Below are positions 33,788-43,691 of a stretch of DNA of 64,000 nt, in pieces; the stretch's first letter is position 1; each line of letters opens with the position of its first letter. The DNA comes from an uncultured bacterium (GTDB lineage Bacteria; Cyanobacteriota; Vampirovibrionia; Gastranaerophilales; Gastranaerophilaceae): assembly GCA_947428835.1 (NCBI GenBank), contig CANENE010000005.1, forward strand, positions 1 to 64,000. The letters are read 5' to 3'. The notes under the pieces were generated by a model that saw nothing but the letters and a program-made list of their open reading frames with translations, was not told the DNA's origin and did not search any database. Both the position numbers and the translations under genes were made by a program.

Positions 33788-34675
33788 TTATTTATTATTA
33801 ATCTTAAAATAAACTTCTCTTAATGTCTTTTTGCTTATATGAGTGTATAGTTGCGTTGTAACTATGCTTGAATGCCCCAAAAGCTCTTGAACAACTCTTA
33901 AATCAGCCCCGTTTTCAAGCAGGTGCGTTGCAAAGCTATGGCGCATGGTATGTGGCGAGATTTTTTTGCCTATATTTTTACCTTGTTTTTTTATAATTTT
34001 AAATACAAATTGTCTTGTAATTTTTTTTCCGTCAGGTTTTAAAAAAAGGTTTTCTTCATCATATTTTAAAGCTGCTATTTTTCTTTCTTTCAGATACTTT
34101 TCAATAGATACAATACATTTTTTATTAACAGGTACAATTCTTTCCTTTGAGCCTTTTCCAAAAATTCTTATAACTTTTTTCTTTATATCCAAATTTTTAT
34201 ATTTCAAATTAACAAGCTCAGACACCCTTATTCCTGCAGAATACAACAAATCTACTATAGCAAGCTCTAAAGTATCCAAGTCATTTTTTAAAATTTTATC
34301 AATTTCGTTAACAGAAAGCACTCTTGGAAGCTTTTTGGGCAGTTTTGGAGCATAAATTGATATAGCAGGATTCTTTCCAAGATATCTTTTGAAACACAAA
34401 TACTTAAAAAACCCTTTTATAGAAGCTATTTTTCTAATTATTGTTGAAGGTGTTATTTCATTTTTTGCAAGATATTTTATATATAGAGAAAAATCTTTCC
34501 TTACAATTTTTTCTATATCCGTACCAATGAAATCAAAAAAATGTCTTAAATCACATTCATAAGCAGTCAAAGTGTTTTGACAAAGCCCTTTTTCAACTTC
34601 CAAATAATTTATGTATTCAGACATATATTGGAGGGTTAATTGTGCAATATTTCTGCTTTCAACACTATTTTGCAC
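33788..34675 (-). CDS. Tyrosine recombinase XerC/XerD family
   Basis: The 295-residue protein has an N-terminal SAM-like core-binding domain (YINYLEVEKGLCQNTLTAYE) and a catalytic domain with the full set: Arg in SAGIRVSEL, Lys in the beta-hairpin (F-G-K-G-S-K-E-R), H-x-x-R in HTMRHSFATHL, LGHSS, and the nucleophile Tyr in LYTH. Size and motifs fit the chromosomal XerC/D that resolves dimers at dif, rather than a long phage integrase. The reading frame opens with GTG at 34675, overlapping the acyl-CoA ligase by 11 bases; an ATG at 34624 is the alternative and neither has a clear ribosome site. It is the last gene of the pur-TPR-ligase series. Confidence 0.92.
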   Translation of the reverse strand: MQNSVESRNIAQLTLQYMSEYINYLEVEKGLCQNTLTAYECDLRHFFDFIGTDIEKIVRKDFSLYIKYLAKNEITPSTIIRKIASIKGFFKYLCFKRYLGKNPAISIYAPKLPKKLPRVLSVNEIDKILKNDLDTLELAIVDLLYSAGIRVSELVNLKYKNLDIKKKVIRIFGKGSKERIVPVNKKCIVSIEKYLKERKIAALKYDEENLFLKPDGKKITRQFVFKIIKKQGKNIGKKISPHTMRHSFATHLLENGADLRVVQELLGHSSIVTTQLYTHISKKTLREVYFKINNK

Positions 34676-36362
34676 AAATTAATTTTTTAACCTCATTTCT
34701 TATGATTTTTCTTGTTGCTGTTCTTGGAAGATTTCCTTTATGAACAATAATATTTGTCGGGCGTTTGTATTGGGTCAGTTTTAAAGTTAATTTTCTAACT
34801 TCTTCAATTAACATTTTTTCAACTGTAGCATCGTCATATTTTTCATATAAATCATCAACACCTCCAACAACGGCACAAACTTCCTCGGTTCCTTTTTTTT
34901 CGCCTGTTTGTTTAATGGTTGATAATACGCAGACTTCTTTAAAAAGATTGCTTTCTTCAAGAACTGCTTCAACTTCTTCGGGGAATATTTTCTTTCCGCC
35001 CGCTAAAACAATCATATTTTTAATTCTGCCCGTTATAAAGACTTGGCCTTTTTTATCAATTTTGGCAATATCGCCCGTGTGCAGCCAGCCATCTTCTATT
35101 ACTTCGTTTGTGAGTTCTTCCTGTTTATAATAACCTTTCATAACAGCAGGTCCTTTTACAAGAAGTTCTCCTGTTTCAGAATCGATTTTAGCTTCAAAGC
35201 TATCTAAAAGAATACCAACCGATTTCATATCAAGACTTTTTTTAAGGTTCATTGTAACAACAGGGCTTGCTTCTGATAAGCCATAAGCCTGGAAAGCATT
35301 GATACCTATGCGTTCAAAGTATTTACCCATTTCAAGATCCATAGGGGCGCCGCCTGAAACAAAGCCATAGAAATTATTTCCGAATTTATTATGGATATTT
35401 TTGAATAAGATTTTTTTTAGCCATCTGAAAGGGATAAACTTTGCTACATAATGGTAATTAAAATTAAACACAGCCTGTTTGAATTTTGATTCTTTAGAAA
35501 GGTCGGATTCAAATTGCGCTTTTACCATTCTAAAAAATGATGGAACAGTAATCATAAAGCGAACCTTTTTATCTTCCATAAGAGTTAAAATATCTCTTGG
35601 ACGAAGAGATTTTGTATAATATATTGAATAACCTACATTTAAAAATGTTGCAAAACCTACGGTAAATTCAAATAAATGGTTCATAGGCAAAATTGATAGT
35701 ATATTGAAATTTTTGTTATTACTGTGCTTAAATGCATCATCTAATACGATTTTCATATCATTTACTTGAGAAAGCAGATTATTGAATGTTGTCTGTACTC
35801 CTTTCGGTCTGCCTGTTGTACCTGAAGTATAAACAATCAAGGCAGTACTGTTTAAGCTTCTGTGACGAAACTTTGCATCATAGTTATTTGGCAAATTATA
35901 AATGCTTATATATTCAGAATCTTTATCTGTTGAATCAAGCAGGATAATGTTTTTAATAGAAGTTACTTCTTTTTGAATTTCTAAGACGGCATTTAGATAA
36001 TGATGTGAAACAAACACTGTCGTTGGTTCACAGCTTGAAAGTATGGACACCATTTCGTGTTTTGTAAGTTTAATATCAAGCGGTACAAAAGTGGCTCCTG
36101 CTATAACACTTGCAAAAAAAGCTGCACCAAATTCCACTCTGGATTCAGAAATAATTGCAACTTTTTCTTCTTTTTTAACTTGAAGGTCATTGATTAAATA
36201 TGAAGCTATTTTTCTGCTCATCTTGCTTAAGCCTTCATATGTATATTCTACCCAGCCGAAATCGCTTTTCATCCCTAGGGCAATTCTATCTTTATATGCA
36301 TTTGTCTTATTTTCCAAAAAAGACAATATATTTTTAGCATTTTTCAAAACCTGTCTCCTCAT
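34665..36362 (-). CDS. AMP-dependent acyl-CoA (fatty acid) synthetase
   Basis: The 565-residue enzyme activates a carboxylic acid with ATP and joins it to CoA or to an acyl carrier. The ANL motifs are present: the P-loop IVYTSGTTGRPKG (about residue 180), the A5-like QAYGLSEASP, GWLHTGDIAKID, and the hinge/A10-side GRIKNMIVLAGGKKIFPEEV, followed by a C-terminal Lys in RTATRKIIR. The length and the GLSEASP motif favour a long-chain acyl-CoA or acyl-ACP synthetase like those used by cyanobacteria (Aas type) for recycling fatty acids. It lies between a TPR gene and xer in one direction. Confidence 0.92.
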   Translation of the reverse strand: MRRQVLKNAKNILSFLENKTNAYKDRIALGMKSDFGWVEYTYEGLSKMSRKIASYLINDLQVKKEEKVAIISESRVEFGAAFFASVIAGATFVPLDIKLTKHEMVSILSSCEPTTVFVSHHYLNAVLEIQKEVTSIKNIILLDSTDKDSEYISIYNLPNNYDAKFRHRSLNSTALIVYTSGTTGRPKGVQTTFNNLLSQVNDMKIVLDDAFKHSNNKNFNILSILPMNHLFEFTVGFATFLNVGYSIYYTKSLRPRDILTLMEDKKVRFMITVPSFFRMVKAQFESDLSKESKFKQAVFNFNYHYVAKFIPFRWLKKILFKNIHNKFGNNFYGFVSGGAPMDLEMGKYFERIGINAFQAYGLSEASPVVTMNLKKSLDMKSVGILLDSFEAKIDSETGELLVKGPAVMKGYYKQEELTNEVIEDGWLHTGDIAKIDKKGQVFITGRIKNMIVLAGGKKIFPEEVEAVLEESNLFKEVCVLSTIKQTGEKKGTEEVCAVVGGVDDLYEKYDDATVEKMLIEEVRKLTLKLTQYKRPTNIIVHKGNLPRTATRKIIRNEVKKLICAK

Positions 36363-36419
36363 TAATTATAAAAATATTATCTATTACTATATTATTTATT
36401 TTTCAAAAAAGCAATATTT

Positions 36420-36803
36420 TTAACCGTTAGTTCTTACGTGCCTTATGGCATTAACGCATCTTTGTCTTTTATCAAGCTCTTTTTCTTCAGTAAAAATTAC
36501 AAGGGCTTTTCCAAAGCAAATAAGAGCCATATCCCACTTATCTAAAAGATAATAACAAACACCAAGATTAAAATATGCTTTTGCAAATCTTGGATTAAGT
36601 TTGAGTGCTTTTTTATAGTTTTCAATAGCTGATGCATGATCTCTCTGCGCAAAATCGCAAACACCCTGAAAATAATAGCCTACAGGATTTTTAGGGAAAT
36701 TATAAATAAGCTTTTCAATGCTTGTTTGGGCAGAATCCAACCTGAGACAAGAAAGCTTGTTTTTAATTATTTGACAGTACTGACCAATAATCTCTTCGTT
36801 CAT
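36420..36803 (-). CDS. Small tetratricopeptide-repeat protein
   Basis: The 127-residue protein is made of about three TPR units (residues about 5-110; YFQGVCDFAQRDHASAIENY, AKAYFNLGVCYYLLDKWDM). There is no signal peptide. It begins 35 bases after the purN/purD stop and is followed after 57 bases by the acyl-CoA synthetase. No role can be assigned beyond protein binding. Confidence 0.82.
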   Translation of the reverse strand: MNEEIIGQYCQIIKNKLSCLRLDSAQTSIEKLIYNFPKNPVGYYFQGVCDFAQRDHASAIENYKKALKLNPRFAKAYFNLGVCYYLLDKWDMALICFGKALVIFTEEKELDKRQRCVNAIRHVRTNG

Positions 36804-36838
36804 ATATTTATTATACCATTATATTTAAGATTTGAACC

Positions 36839-38584
36839 CTATATTTTAATGAACATTTTTTCTTCAAAATCAATTTTTTTGATAAATTCATATATAATAC
36901 CTTTGTTTGCCCCCACAACAGATACAACCCTTCCCGATGCTGAAAAAATTCTATCGTATTTTATTTCGACATTTGAAAAATACAAATTTGCATCTTTATC
37001 ATATTCATTTAATAATTCAAGGTTCTTAAGCTCAACATCTGTTTTAATCGGTCCCGGATAGCCTTTGCTTGCAACAACTATGCAGTATTGCCTTTCGTCG
37101 TTTAAAACAAGTTCAATTGTTTTAAGCATTCTATTTGCACATTTATAAAAGATTTCAAGCCAATCATTTTGAACATAATTCATCAGACTTTGTGCTTCAG
37201 GGTCGCCTAATCTTACATTAAATTCTAAAACATAAAGCCCTTTTTCGGTAAAAATAAGCCCGGAATATAAAATAAAAGGATTTTTGATTTTTTCATTTTT
37301 GAGCATTTCAAAGATTTTGTCTTTATATTCATCTAAAAGCTTTTCATTTTCTTCATTTATTTTAAAAGGACAAATTGAAGCAAGACCTCCCGTGTTTAGA
37401 CCTTGCTGATTTTGTTTATAATCTTTACACAATGGAAAATGCAATATATTTTCGCCATCAAAAAACGAAAACAAGCTTGCTTCAATTCCATAAAGCCTTT
37501 CTTCAACAAGGCTTGTCTTGGAAGCTTTTCCGTATACTCCTTGCAGATACATTTTAAGCTGATATTTAATTTCATCTATATCATCATCTAAATAACAACC
37601 CTTGCCTCCTGTGAGCCCATCTGCTTTGATTACGGGGTTTTTAAAATTATCTAAAACTTTATCTATACTTTCTTTTTTGGTTATTTTTTCATATTTTGAA
37701 GTATTAATAAAATATTTGTGCATTATTTTTTTTGCATATAATTTTGAGCTTTCAAGCTTTGAGGTATTTTTATCTGCGCCGATAACTGAAATATTATATT
37801 TTTTAAAAATATCCACAATCCCGGCTGCAAGATAATTTTCGCTGCCTATTATTGCGAGAGAAACATTTTTTTCTCTTGCGGCTTTTGCAAGGGCAGTGTA
37901 GTTTTTTGCTCTAAGTTGTATTCCGATATCCGAAAAACCATCGTTACAATCATATAAAAATAAATTATTAAGATGCTTTGATTGGGAGATTTTTTGCGCT
38001 ATAACGTGTTCTCTTGCACCTCCTCCTACTACAAGAACATTTAAACCTAAAATATAATCTATAATTCTTGGATAATAATAATGTTCAAGCTTATGTATTT
38101 CTTTTTCAAATTTATCCAATGACCAATTAGCCTCTATTTCAATTTTTTTCTGATAGATGATTTCACCTTCATCTACTTTTTCATTGACATAGTGAATTGT
38201 AATTCCGCTATGGGCGTCTTTGTTAAAATATGCTCTTTGAATAGCTTCTTTGCCTTTATATTTTGGAAGCAGGGAAGGGTGGATATTTATGATTTTAGAT
38301 GTACTTGTAACTTCTTCATCTAGAATTTTCATAAAGCCCGCAAGAACAATAAGGTCATATTCGAAATTATTATCTAAAAGATAACTTTTGATTTTTTCAT
38401 TTGGCAGATAAAGATATGGGATTTTGAGCTTTTTTGCTTTTTTAACTACAGGTGCGTTTTCATTATTTGTAAGCAGCTGAAATTTAATATCATTTCTTTT
38501 TCTTTGTTTAAAATATTTTATAATTGCTTCAAAATTAGAGCCTATGCCTGATGCCATAATTAAAATTGTTTTATTATTTAACAT
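36839..38584 (-). CDS. purN/purD: PurN-PurD fusion: GAR transformylase and GAR synthetase in one chain
   Basis: The 581-residue protein joins two steps of purine synthesis. Residues about 1-180 are a 10-formyl-THF-dependent GAR transformylase: ILIMASGIGSNFEAII, then NIHPSLLPKYKGKEAI (catalytic Asn and His) and ITIHYVNEKVDEGEII (catalytic Asp). Residues about 184-581 are the ATP-grasp GAR synthetase: VLVVGGGAREHVIA, VIKADGLTGGKGCYL, GLNTGGLASICPF and EFNVRLGDPEAQ. The usual order of reactions is PurD then PurN, so product and substrate are handled by one polypeptide, in reverse gene order. The start overlaps the purM stop by seven bases. No internal stop or ribosome site separates the halves. 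Confidence 0.93.
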   Translation of the reverse strand: MLNNKTILIMASGIGSNFEAIIKYFKQRKRNDIKFQLLTNNENAPVVKKAKKLKIPYLYLPNEKIKSYLLDNNFEYDLIVLAGFMKILDEEVTSTSKIINIHPSLLPKYKGKEAIQRAYFNKDAHSGITIHYVNEKVDEGEIIYQKKIEIEANWSLDKFEKEIHKLEHYYYPRIIDYILGLNVLVVGGGAREHVIAQKISQSKHLNNLFLYDCNDGFSDIGIQLRAKNYTALAKAAREKNVSLAIIGSENYLAAGIVDIFKKYNISVIGADKNTSKLESSKLYAKKIMHKYFINTSKYEKITKKESIDKVLDNFKNPVIKADGLTGGKGCYLDDDIDEIKYQLKMYLQGVYGKASKTSLVEERLYGIEASLFSFFDGENILHFPLCKDYKQNQQGLNTGGLASICPFKINEENEKLLDEYKDKIFEMLKNEKIKNPFILYSGLIFTEKGLYVLEFNVRLGDPEAQSLMNYVQNDWLEIFYKCANRMLKTIELVLNDERQYCIVVASKGYPGPIKTDVELKNLELLNEYDKDANLYFSNVEIKYDRIFSASGRVVSVVGANKGIIYEFIKKIDFEEKMFIKI

Positions 38585-39516
38585 TCTATTTCTCCCAAGA
38601 CAAATGATTCGGGCACCAAAGATAAGATTTTATCAACGTTATTTATATCTGAAATAACGCAAAAACCTGCCCCCATATTAAAAACCTTATAGCATTCTTC
38701 TTTATCTGTGAATTTTAACAGAATTTCAAAAATTTCCTGTTTTGAAATGGCGCTATAGTCAATTTTTAATTTAAAATCAGAATCAACCAGTCTTTTTAAA
38801 TTTCCCAAAATGCCCCCGCCTGTGATATTAGCGGATGCCTTTATAAGGTTTTTTTCATATAAATTTGAAACCTCGCTATAATAAATTTTTGTAGGCGCAA
38901 GAGTGCCTTTAAAAGTATCTTCATCTATTTTTTTATCTTCGTATAATTTTCTAATCAAACTAAAACCGTTTGAATGAATACCATTGGATTTAAAGGCAAT
39001 TATAGTATCTTTGTTTTTGATTTTTTCTTTTTTTCTGTCGTTTTTTTGCCCGACTAAAAAGCCTGCTATATCAAAATAATTTTCTTTAATTAAAGACGGG
39101 ATTTCAGAAATTTCTCCCCCGATTAGGGTACAGTTATAGCTATTTAGAATGCTTTTAAGATGGTTTATTGTATCTTTTATTATTTCACCAAGACCATTTT
39201 GAAGAGAATTTGCCGCAATATAATCAAGAAAAAATAAAGGCTTAGCATCCAGTGTCGCAAGATCATTTATATTCATTGCAACAAGGTCGCTTGCAATAAT
39301 ATTTGGCATATTGTATTTAATTAAAGGAATTATTTTAGAACCTATGCCATCACAGCAAGAAACAAAGCAATTATCTTCTTTTTCAAATATTCCTGCAAAA
39401 TTTTTAAAATTTTGTTCTTGAAAATTACCTGAAATATTTTTTATTATTTCATCTGCTTTTTCAATATCTACGCCTGAGCTTTTGTAGCTATATTTTTCTT
39501 TAATTCCTTGAAACAC
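38578..39516 (-). CDS. purM: Phosphoribosylformylglycinamidine cyclo-ligase (AIR synthetase)
   Basis: PurM closes the imidazole ring with ATP to make AIR. The 312-residue protein has YKSSGVDIEKAD, DGIGSK, SDLVAMNINDLATLDAKPLF, TLIGGEISEIPSL, GIHSNGFSLIRKL and ANITGGGILGNL, all family landmarks. It is about 30 residues shorter than most PurM, mainly through short loops and C-terminus. The start codon is GTG at 39514-39516, 49 bases inside the end of purF, the only start near the conserved N-terminus. It is the fifth gene of the pur operon. Confidence 0.95.
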   Translation of the reverse strand: MFQGIKEKYSYKSSGVDIEKADEIIKNISGNFQEQNFKNFAGIFEKEDNCFVSCCDGIGSKIIPLIKYNMPNIIASDLVAMNINDLATLDAKPLFFLDYIAANSLQNGLGEIIKDTINHLKSILNSYNCTLIGGEISEIPSLIKENYFDIAGFLVGQKNDRKKEKIKNKDTIIAFKSNGIHSNGFSLIRKLYEDKKIDEDTFKGTLAPTKIYYSEVSNLYEKNLIKASANITGGGILGNLKRLVDSDFKLKIDYSAISKQEIFEILLKFTDKEECYKVFNMGAGFCVISDINNVDKILSLVPESFVLGEIEC

Positions 39517-40823
39517 TTATTGCACCATTTGCTGTTATTAAAATATTTAAAAAAGTCACTAAAGCCGATAAATTTGACACTATCAACATTAAGAGCTTTT
39601 TTAATATTATCACAAGATTTTAAATTATATGCAAGAAGGTCATTTTTATCCGGTATATCGACTCCCCAAAAACAAGAATTTATTATCATCGGACTTGTAA
39701 GGCGAAGATGAATTTTTTTTGCACCTTCTTTTTTTAGCATTTCAACAAGTTTTTTAGATGTAGTTCCGCGGACTATAGAATCATCAACCAAAATAATATT
39801 TTTTCCTTTGACGTTTTTTATAACATACTTTTCTTCAACTGCTTCTCTTCTTGAATTATTATTTTCAATAAATGTTCTTTTCGGATTTTTTAATTTAATT
39901 AGTTTTTTTAATTTAATTTTTGCTTTTTTGCTGTAACCTTTTGCGCCATATAAGCCGCTATTTAAAATAGGAACAATGTAGTCTGCTTTTAGATTTTCTT
40001 TTTTATCGTATGAAGCTAAAATATCTCCTAAAATCATTCTTGATTTTTTGATATCAAAATTAAAAACATTGTGTTTTGCAAAATAAACTACTTCAAAAGG
40101 GCATCTAGATTGTCTTTTATTATCATTATCGCCAAAATCTGTTATTTTATAACCTGATTTGTTTATTTCGATTATGCTGTTTCCTTTAAGTTCTATTTTT
40201 CTTTTTGCTTTTGAAATGATATTTTCGCTTGCAAGGCAATACAAATCGTCTGTTTCTATAAAAACCAAAGGACGATAAGAAAAATCATCTTTAAGTGCAA
40301 TTAATCTATTTTTAAAAAACAGAATTATCGCCCAGGCACCATCTTTTATGTCATTTAGGGCTTCTTTGATTTCTTTTGGCGTCCAATTATCGGGGTCTTT
40401 TTTTATTTTATAAAAAAGCCATTTTAAAAGAACCTCGCTATCGCTTGTGCCATCAAAGTTATAGCCTTCTTTAATTAAAATATTTTTATATTTTTCTATT
40501 TCAAAAATTGTTCCGTTGTGGGCAAGTGCAACATCATTAAATACCACAGGCTGCGCGTTTTGGGCTGTTATATCTCCAAAAGTTGCATATCTTGTGTGTG
40601 CAAGTGCTATTGAAGATTTGTCTTTTACATCGTTTAAAACATCTTTAATAAGCCCTGTATTTTTTTTAAGCTTAATATTATCATCTTTAATATAGCAGAT
40701 GCCTGCGCTATCTTGGCCCCTATGCTGCAATTTTAAAAGGTTTGAAATTGTCTTTGGAATTATATTTTTATTGTTTTTACTTAAAAAAGCAACAATTCCG
40801 CATTCGTGGTGCATTTTAGACAT
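39468..40823 (-). CDS. purF: Amidophosphoribosyltransferase
   Basis: PurF makes phosphoribosylamine from PRPP and glutamine, the first committed step. The 451-residue protein begins MSKMHHECGIVAF: a short propeptide ends in Glu before the nucleophile Cys8, the pattern of self-processed Ntn amidotransferases. The glutaminase half shows HTRYATFGD and GTSDSEVLL; the PRPP-binding loop is IILVDDSIVRGTTSK. Cysteines in the last part (CNKCFKEL) resemble the remains of a Fe-S-type C-terminus. It lies 3 bases after purL. Confidence 0.96.
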   Translation of the reverse strand: MSKMHHECGIVAFLSKNNKNIIPKTISNLLKLQHRGQDSAGICYIKDDNIKLKKNTGLIKDVLNDVKDKSSIALAHTRYATFGDITAQNAQPVVFNDVALAHNGTIFEIEKYKNILIKEGYNFDGTSDSEVLLKWLFYKIKKDPDNWTPKEIKEALNDIKDGAWAIILFFKNRLIALKDDFSYRPLVFIETDDLYCLASENIISKAKRKIELKGNSIIEINKSGYKITDFGDNDNKRQSRCPFEVVYFAKHNVFNFDIKKSRMILGDILASYDKKENLKADYIVPILNSGLYGAKGYSKKAKIKLKKLIKLKNPKRTFIENNNSRREAVEEKYVIKNVKGKNIILVDDSIVRGTTSKKLVEMLKKEGAKKIHLRLTSPMIINSCFWGVDIPDKNDLLAYNLKSCDNIKKALNVDSVKFIGFSDFFKYFNNSKWCNKCFKELKKNIATKAQA

Positions 40824-40826
40824 AAA

Positions 40827-42809
40827 TTAATTTCCAAATTTTTGATAATGTTTTTTGATATCTTCTATATCATAACTTAAATTGTCGAATTTTATTTTAT
40901 CATCAACAAGTTTTCCTATATAGCACAAAGGAATTTTGGATTTTTCAGGGGTTTGTCCTTTTGGAATAAAAATCAGATAAGAATTAAGATAGGGTTTAAA
41001 ATAAAATTCTTTATTTTCAAGATTGATTTCAAAACCAAGGTTATAAAAAAGGCTTTTTTTAATTAATGTGCCAATAAGACCTAAAGACCCAATAGGGCAG
41101 GTTATGTATTTGTTTTTAAAAATGTATTTTTTCATTTCATTTTCTATTTTAAAATTCGTTTGGTCATTTGGGTTTAAAAGATAGATTTCATAGTCTTTTT
41201 TAAGTGCAAATGGGATTATGTTCTTTTTATTTGCACATCCTACAAAAGCAAGAGTAGTTACGGGTTTGAGCTTATTTTCTTTTGTTTCATTGTAAAAAGA
41301 AACATTTCCTGAAACGACAGGCAACTTGTATTCAAAACTCAGATTTTTCAATGTTTCAATTGTTTCTAAAAAATCATTTTGAACTTCAATATAATTAGGG
41401 TTTGAAAAATTAAGGCAATTAGTAAGCCCCTTGGGTTCAATCCCGCAGGATACAAGACTTCTATAACAGTGAAGAAAAGTATTTTTGACGTTGTTTTTGG
41501 CTGTATCGCCTAGAGCACTATGTATTATATAACCTACAAAAGAATTTGTTTCTTTTAAATATTGAATGCCTATCATATTGTCATTTTGACTGAAACAGGT
41601 TCTTGCTTTGACATTTTGGTCAAATTGTTCATAAATAAAGGCTTTTGAAGAAAAGTTTTTGTTTTGAATAAGGTTTTCAAATTGCCTTTTTAAGTCTAAG
41701 TTTTTATTTTCAGGCTTTTTATTCTGCTTCCCTTCTTTCAATATATATCCATAAGGATTGCATAAGATTTCAAGCTCAATGTCTCCTAAAAGTTCGTTAT
41801 TATAAAACACCTTATAGTGCTTATCATTTGTGGTTTTTCCGATTATTGAATATTCAAGCTCGTATTCACGCGCAATTTTTTCAATTTCTTCTATCGCTTT
41901 TGGGGTGTTTTTTATCGCAAAAGCCATTCTTTCCTGACTTTCAGATAGCATTATTTCAGATGGCTTGATGTTTGGTATTTGAGTGTGGACTTTTTCCAGA
42001 TATAGTTCTATTCCAACATTACCTTTATATGCCATTTCGGATGTTGAAGACAATATGCCGCTTGCTCCAAGGTCCTGGCAGGCAATTGTATTTTTAGAAG
42101 AATTTATTTTTAGGGTCGCTTCAATAAGCTTGTTTTTGGTATAGGGGTCTCCTATTTGAACACTTTGCCTGTTTGAATTTTCATCCAAAGGGTTTGAAGC
42201 GAAATTTGCCCCATTTAGCCCGTCGACGCCCGTTTTTGAACCCAAAAGCACAATAAGACAATCTTTTTTGGCTTTTGAAAGCTTGATTTTATCTTTTTTG
42301 ACTATTCCTGCTGCAAAGACATTAACTATAGGAAGGTCTTTAAAAGCTTCATCAAAAATAGTTTCGCCTGAAATCGTTGCAGCACCGATTGAATTACCAT
42401 AGTCGCTTATACCTTTAACAACACCTTGAAAATGATAGCCTGTGTTTTCAAATTTAATGGAATTCATTAAAGCAATGGGTCTGGCGTTCAGCGCCAAAAT
42501 ATCCCTTACAATACCTCCTATTCCTGTCATTGAGCCCTGATAAGGTTCAATTGCGCAGGGGTGATTGTGAGATTCTATTTTAAAAAACAAGTGATGGTCT
42601 TTGATTTTAATAGAGCCTGCGTTTTCATCTTTGTGGTTATTTTTATTATAAAAATCTTTTATGTAGTTTTTAGAGTGCATATAGCCGCAGTGTTCCGAAT
42701 GCATTGCAGAAAAAAGATATGTTTCAAAGTCATTTGGCTTTCTTTTAAGGCGGCAAATTATATCTTCATATAGAAAATCAGAAATATTTAGTTTTTTATA
42801 TAATTCCAT
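40827..42809 (-). CDS. purL: Phosphoribosylformylglycinamidine synthase subunit PurL
   Basis: This is the small-type PurL that acts as a complex with PurQ and PurS. The 660-residue protein has MHSEHCGYMHSK, IESHNHPCAIEPYQGSMTGI, the catalytic His context, IGDPYTKNK and the C-terminal AIRS-like half with VVSGNVSFYNE. The length is at the short end of the family. It overlaps the end of purQ by 14 bases and is followed by purF. Confidence 0.95.
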   Translation of the reverse strand: MELYKKLNISDFLYEDIICRLKRKPNDFETYLFSAMHSEHCGYMHSKNYIKDFYNKNNHKDENAGSIKIKDHHLFFKIESHNHPCAIEPYQGSMTGIGGIVRDILALNARPIALMNSIKFENTGYHFQGVVKGISDYGNSIGAATISGETIFDEAFKDLPIVNVFAAGIVKKDKIKLSKAKKDCLIVLLGSKTGVDGLNGANFASNPLDENSNRQSVQIGDPYTKNKLIEATLKINSSKNTIACQDLGASGILSSTSEMAYKGNVGIELYLEKVHTQIPNIKPSEIMLSESQERMAFAIKNTPKAIEEIEKIAREYELEYSIIGKTTNDKHYKVFYNNELLGDIELEILCNPYGYILKEGKQNKKPENKNLDLKRQFENLIQNKNFSSKAFIYEQFDQNVKARTCFSQNDNMIGIQYLKETNSFVGYIIHSALGDTAKNNVKNTFLHCYRSLVSCGIEPKGLTNCLNFSNPNYIEVQNDFLETIETLKNLSFEYKLPVVSGNVSFYNETKENKLKPVTTLAFVGCANKKNIIPFALKKDYEIYLLNPNDQTNFKIENEMKKYIFKNKYITCPIGSLGLIGTLIKKSLFYNLGFEINLENKEFYFKPYLNSYLIFIPKGQTPEKSKIPLCYIGKLVDDKIKFDNLSYDIEDIKKHYQKFGN

Positions 42810-43437
42810 TTTGCCTCATTTCGTTTTCTATAAAATCAAAAATGATGCTGCCGCCTTTTGCTTTAAATGGAGTTATCATATTTCTTTCAGGATGCGGCAT
42901 CAGCCCCATAATAAGGGTTTTTTTGTCATATAATCCTGCTATATCAAATTTTGAGCCGTTTGGGTTATCAATATATTTTATAATTTCATAGTCTTTGATA
43001 TCTTCAAAGTTTTCTATGTAGTATCTTCCTTCTTTGTGGGCAATTGGAAGTGTGAAATTTTGATTGTTGAAATTAACCAAAACATCCCTGCAGATAAATT
43101 TATCGGTAATATTTTCAATCAATGCTCCTTTTAAAAATCCGCTTTCGGTTAGAATCTGAAATCCGTTGCAAATTCCTAAAACAAAGACCTTCTTATTTGA
43201 TTTATTTATTTTTTTAATTTCTTCTACAACAGGAGAAAATTTTGCAATTCTTCCTGCTTTAACATAGTCGCCATAAGAAAACCCGCCCGGAAGCACAATT
43301 AAATTGTATTTTTCAATATTGCTTTCATCAGGTTTTATTATTTCAACTTCATATTTTCTTGATTTTAGAGCGTCATAGGTTTCTATGGTGCAATTTGAGC
43401 CTAAAAAATCAACAATCGCGGCTTTGATTTTGGTCAT
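42796..43437 (-). CDS. purQ: Phosphoribosylformylglycinamidine synthase subunit PurQ
   Basis: PurQ is the glutaminase that supplies ammonia to PurL. The 213-residue class I amidotransferase has VLPGGFSYGDY, the nucleophile Cys in LGICNGFQIL (about residue 94), and the His-Glu pair in LMPHPERN. The ATG overlaps the purS stop by four bases. The gene order purS-purQ-purL is the standard Gram-positive/cyanobacterial arrangement. Confidence 0.97.
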   Translation of the reverse strand: MTKIKAAIVDFLGSNCTIETYDALKSRKYEVEIIKPDESNIEKYNLIVLPGGFSYGDYVKAGRIAKFSPVVEEIKKINKSNKKVFVLGICNGFQILTESGFLKGALIENITDKFICRDVLVNFNNQNFTLPIAHKEGRYYIENFEDIKDYEIIKYIDNPNGSKFDIAGLYDKKTLIMGLMPHPERNMITPFKAKGGSIIFDFIENEMRQNGII

Positions 43438-43691
43438 AATTCAATGCTTTCAATTACTTCAAAAGTTTCAATTATGGGATTTGTAAGAATATCAACTGCA
43501 AGGAGCTTGATTTTTTCATCTGCCTCTTGCTTGTCTTTCGCTTCAAAGGATATTTCATAGTATTTTCCTGCTTTAATTTTGGGGCTATTTAGGATTTCAA
43601 GTTTTTTTGAAATATCTTCAATGACGATTCCTTTGGGGTCTTTAATTTCTTCTTTTAATTTTGTTGCGATTTTGAATTTGAAAGTTTTCAT
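43434..43691 (-). CDS. purS: Phosphoribosylformylglycinamidine synthase subunit PurS
   Basis: PurS is the small partner that bridges PurL and PurQ. The 85-residue protein has the PurS pattern: a beta strand then D-P-K-G-I-V-I-E-D, a G-K-Y-Y-E-I middle strand, and a C-terminal L-A-V-D-I-L-T-N-P-I-I-E-T-F-E-V. It is the first gene of the operon purS-purQ-purL-purF-purM-purN/purD. The upstream region up to 43790 carries no purine riboswitch that I can recognise. Confidence 0.95.
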   Translation of the reverse strand: MKTFKFKIATKLKEEIKDPKGIVIEDISKKLEILNSPKIKAGKYYEISFEAKDKQEADEKIKLLAVDILTNPIIETFEVIESIEL

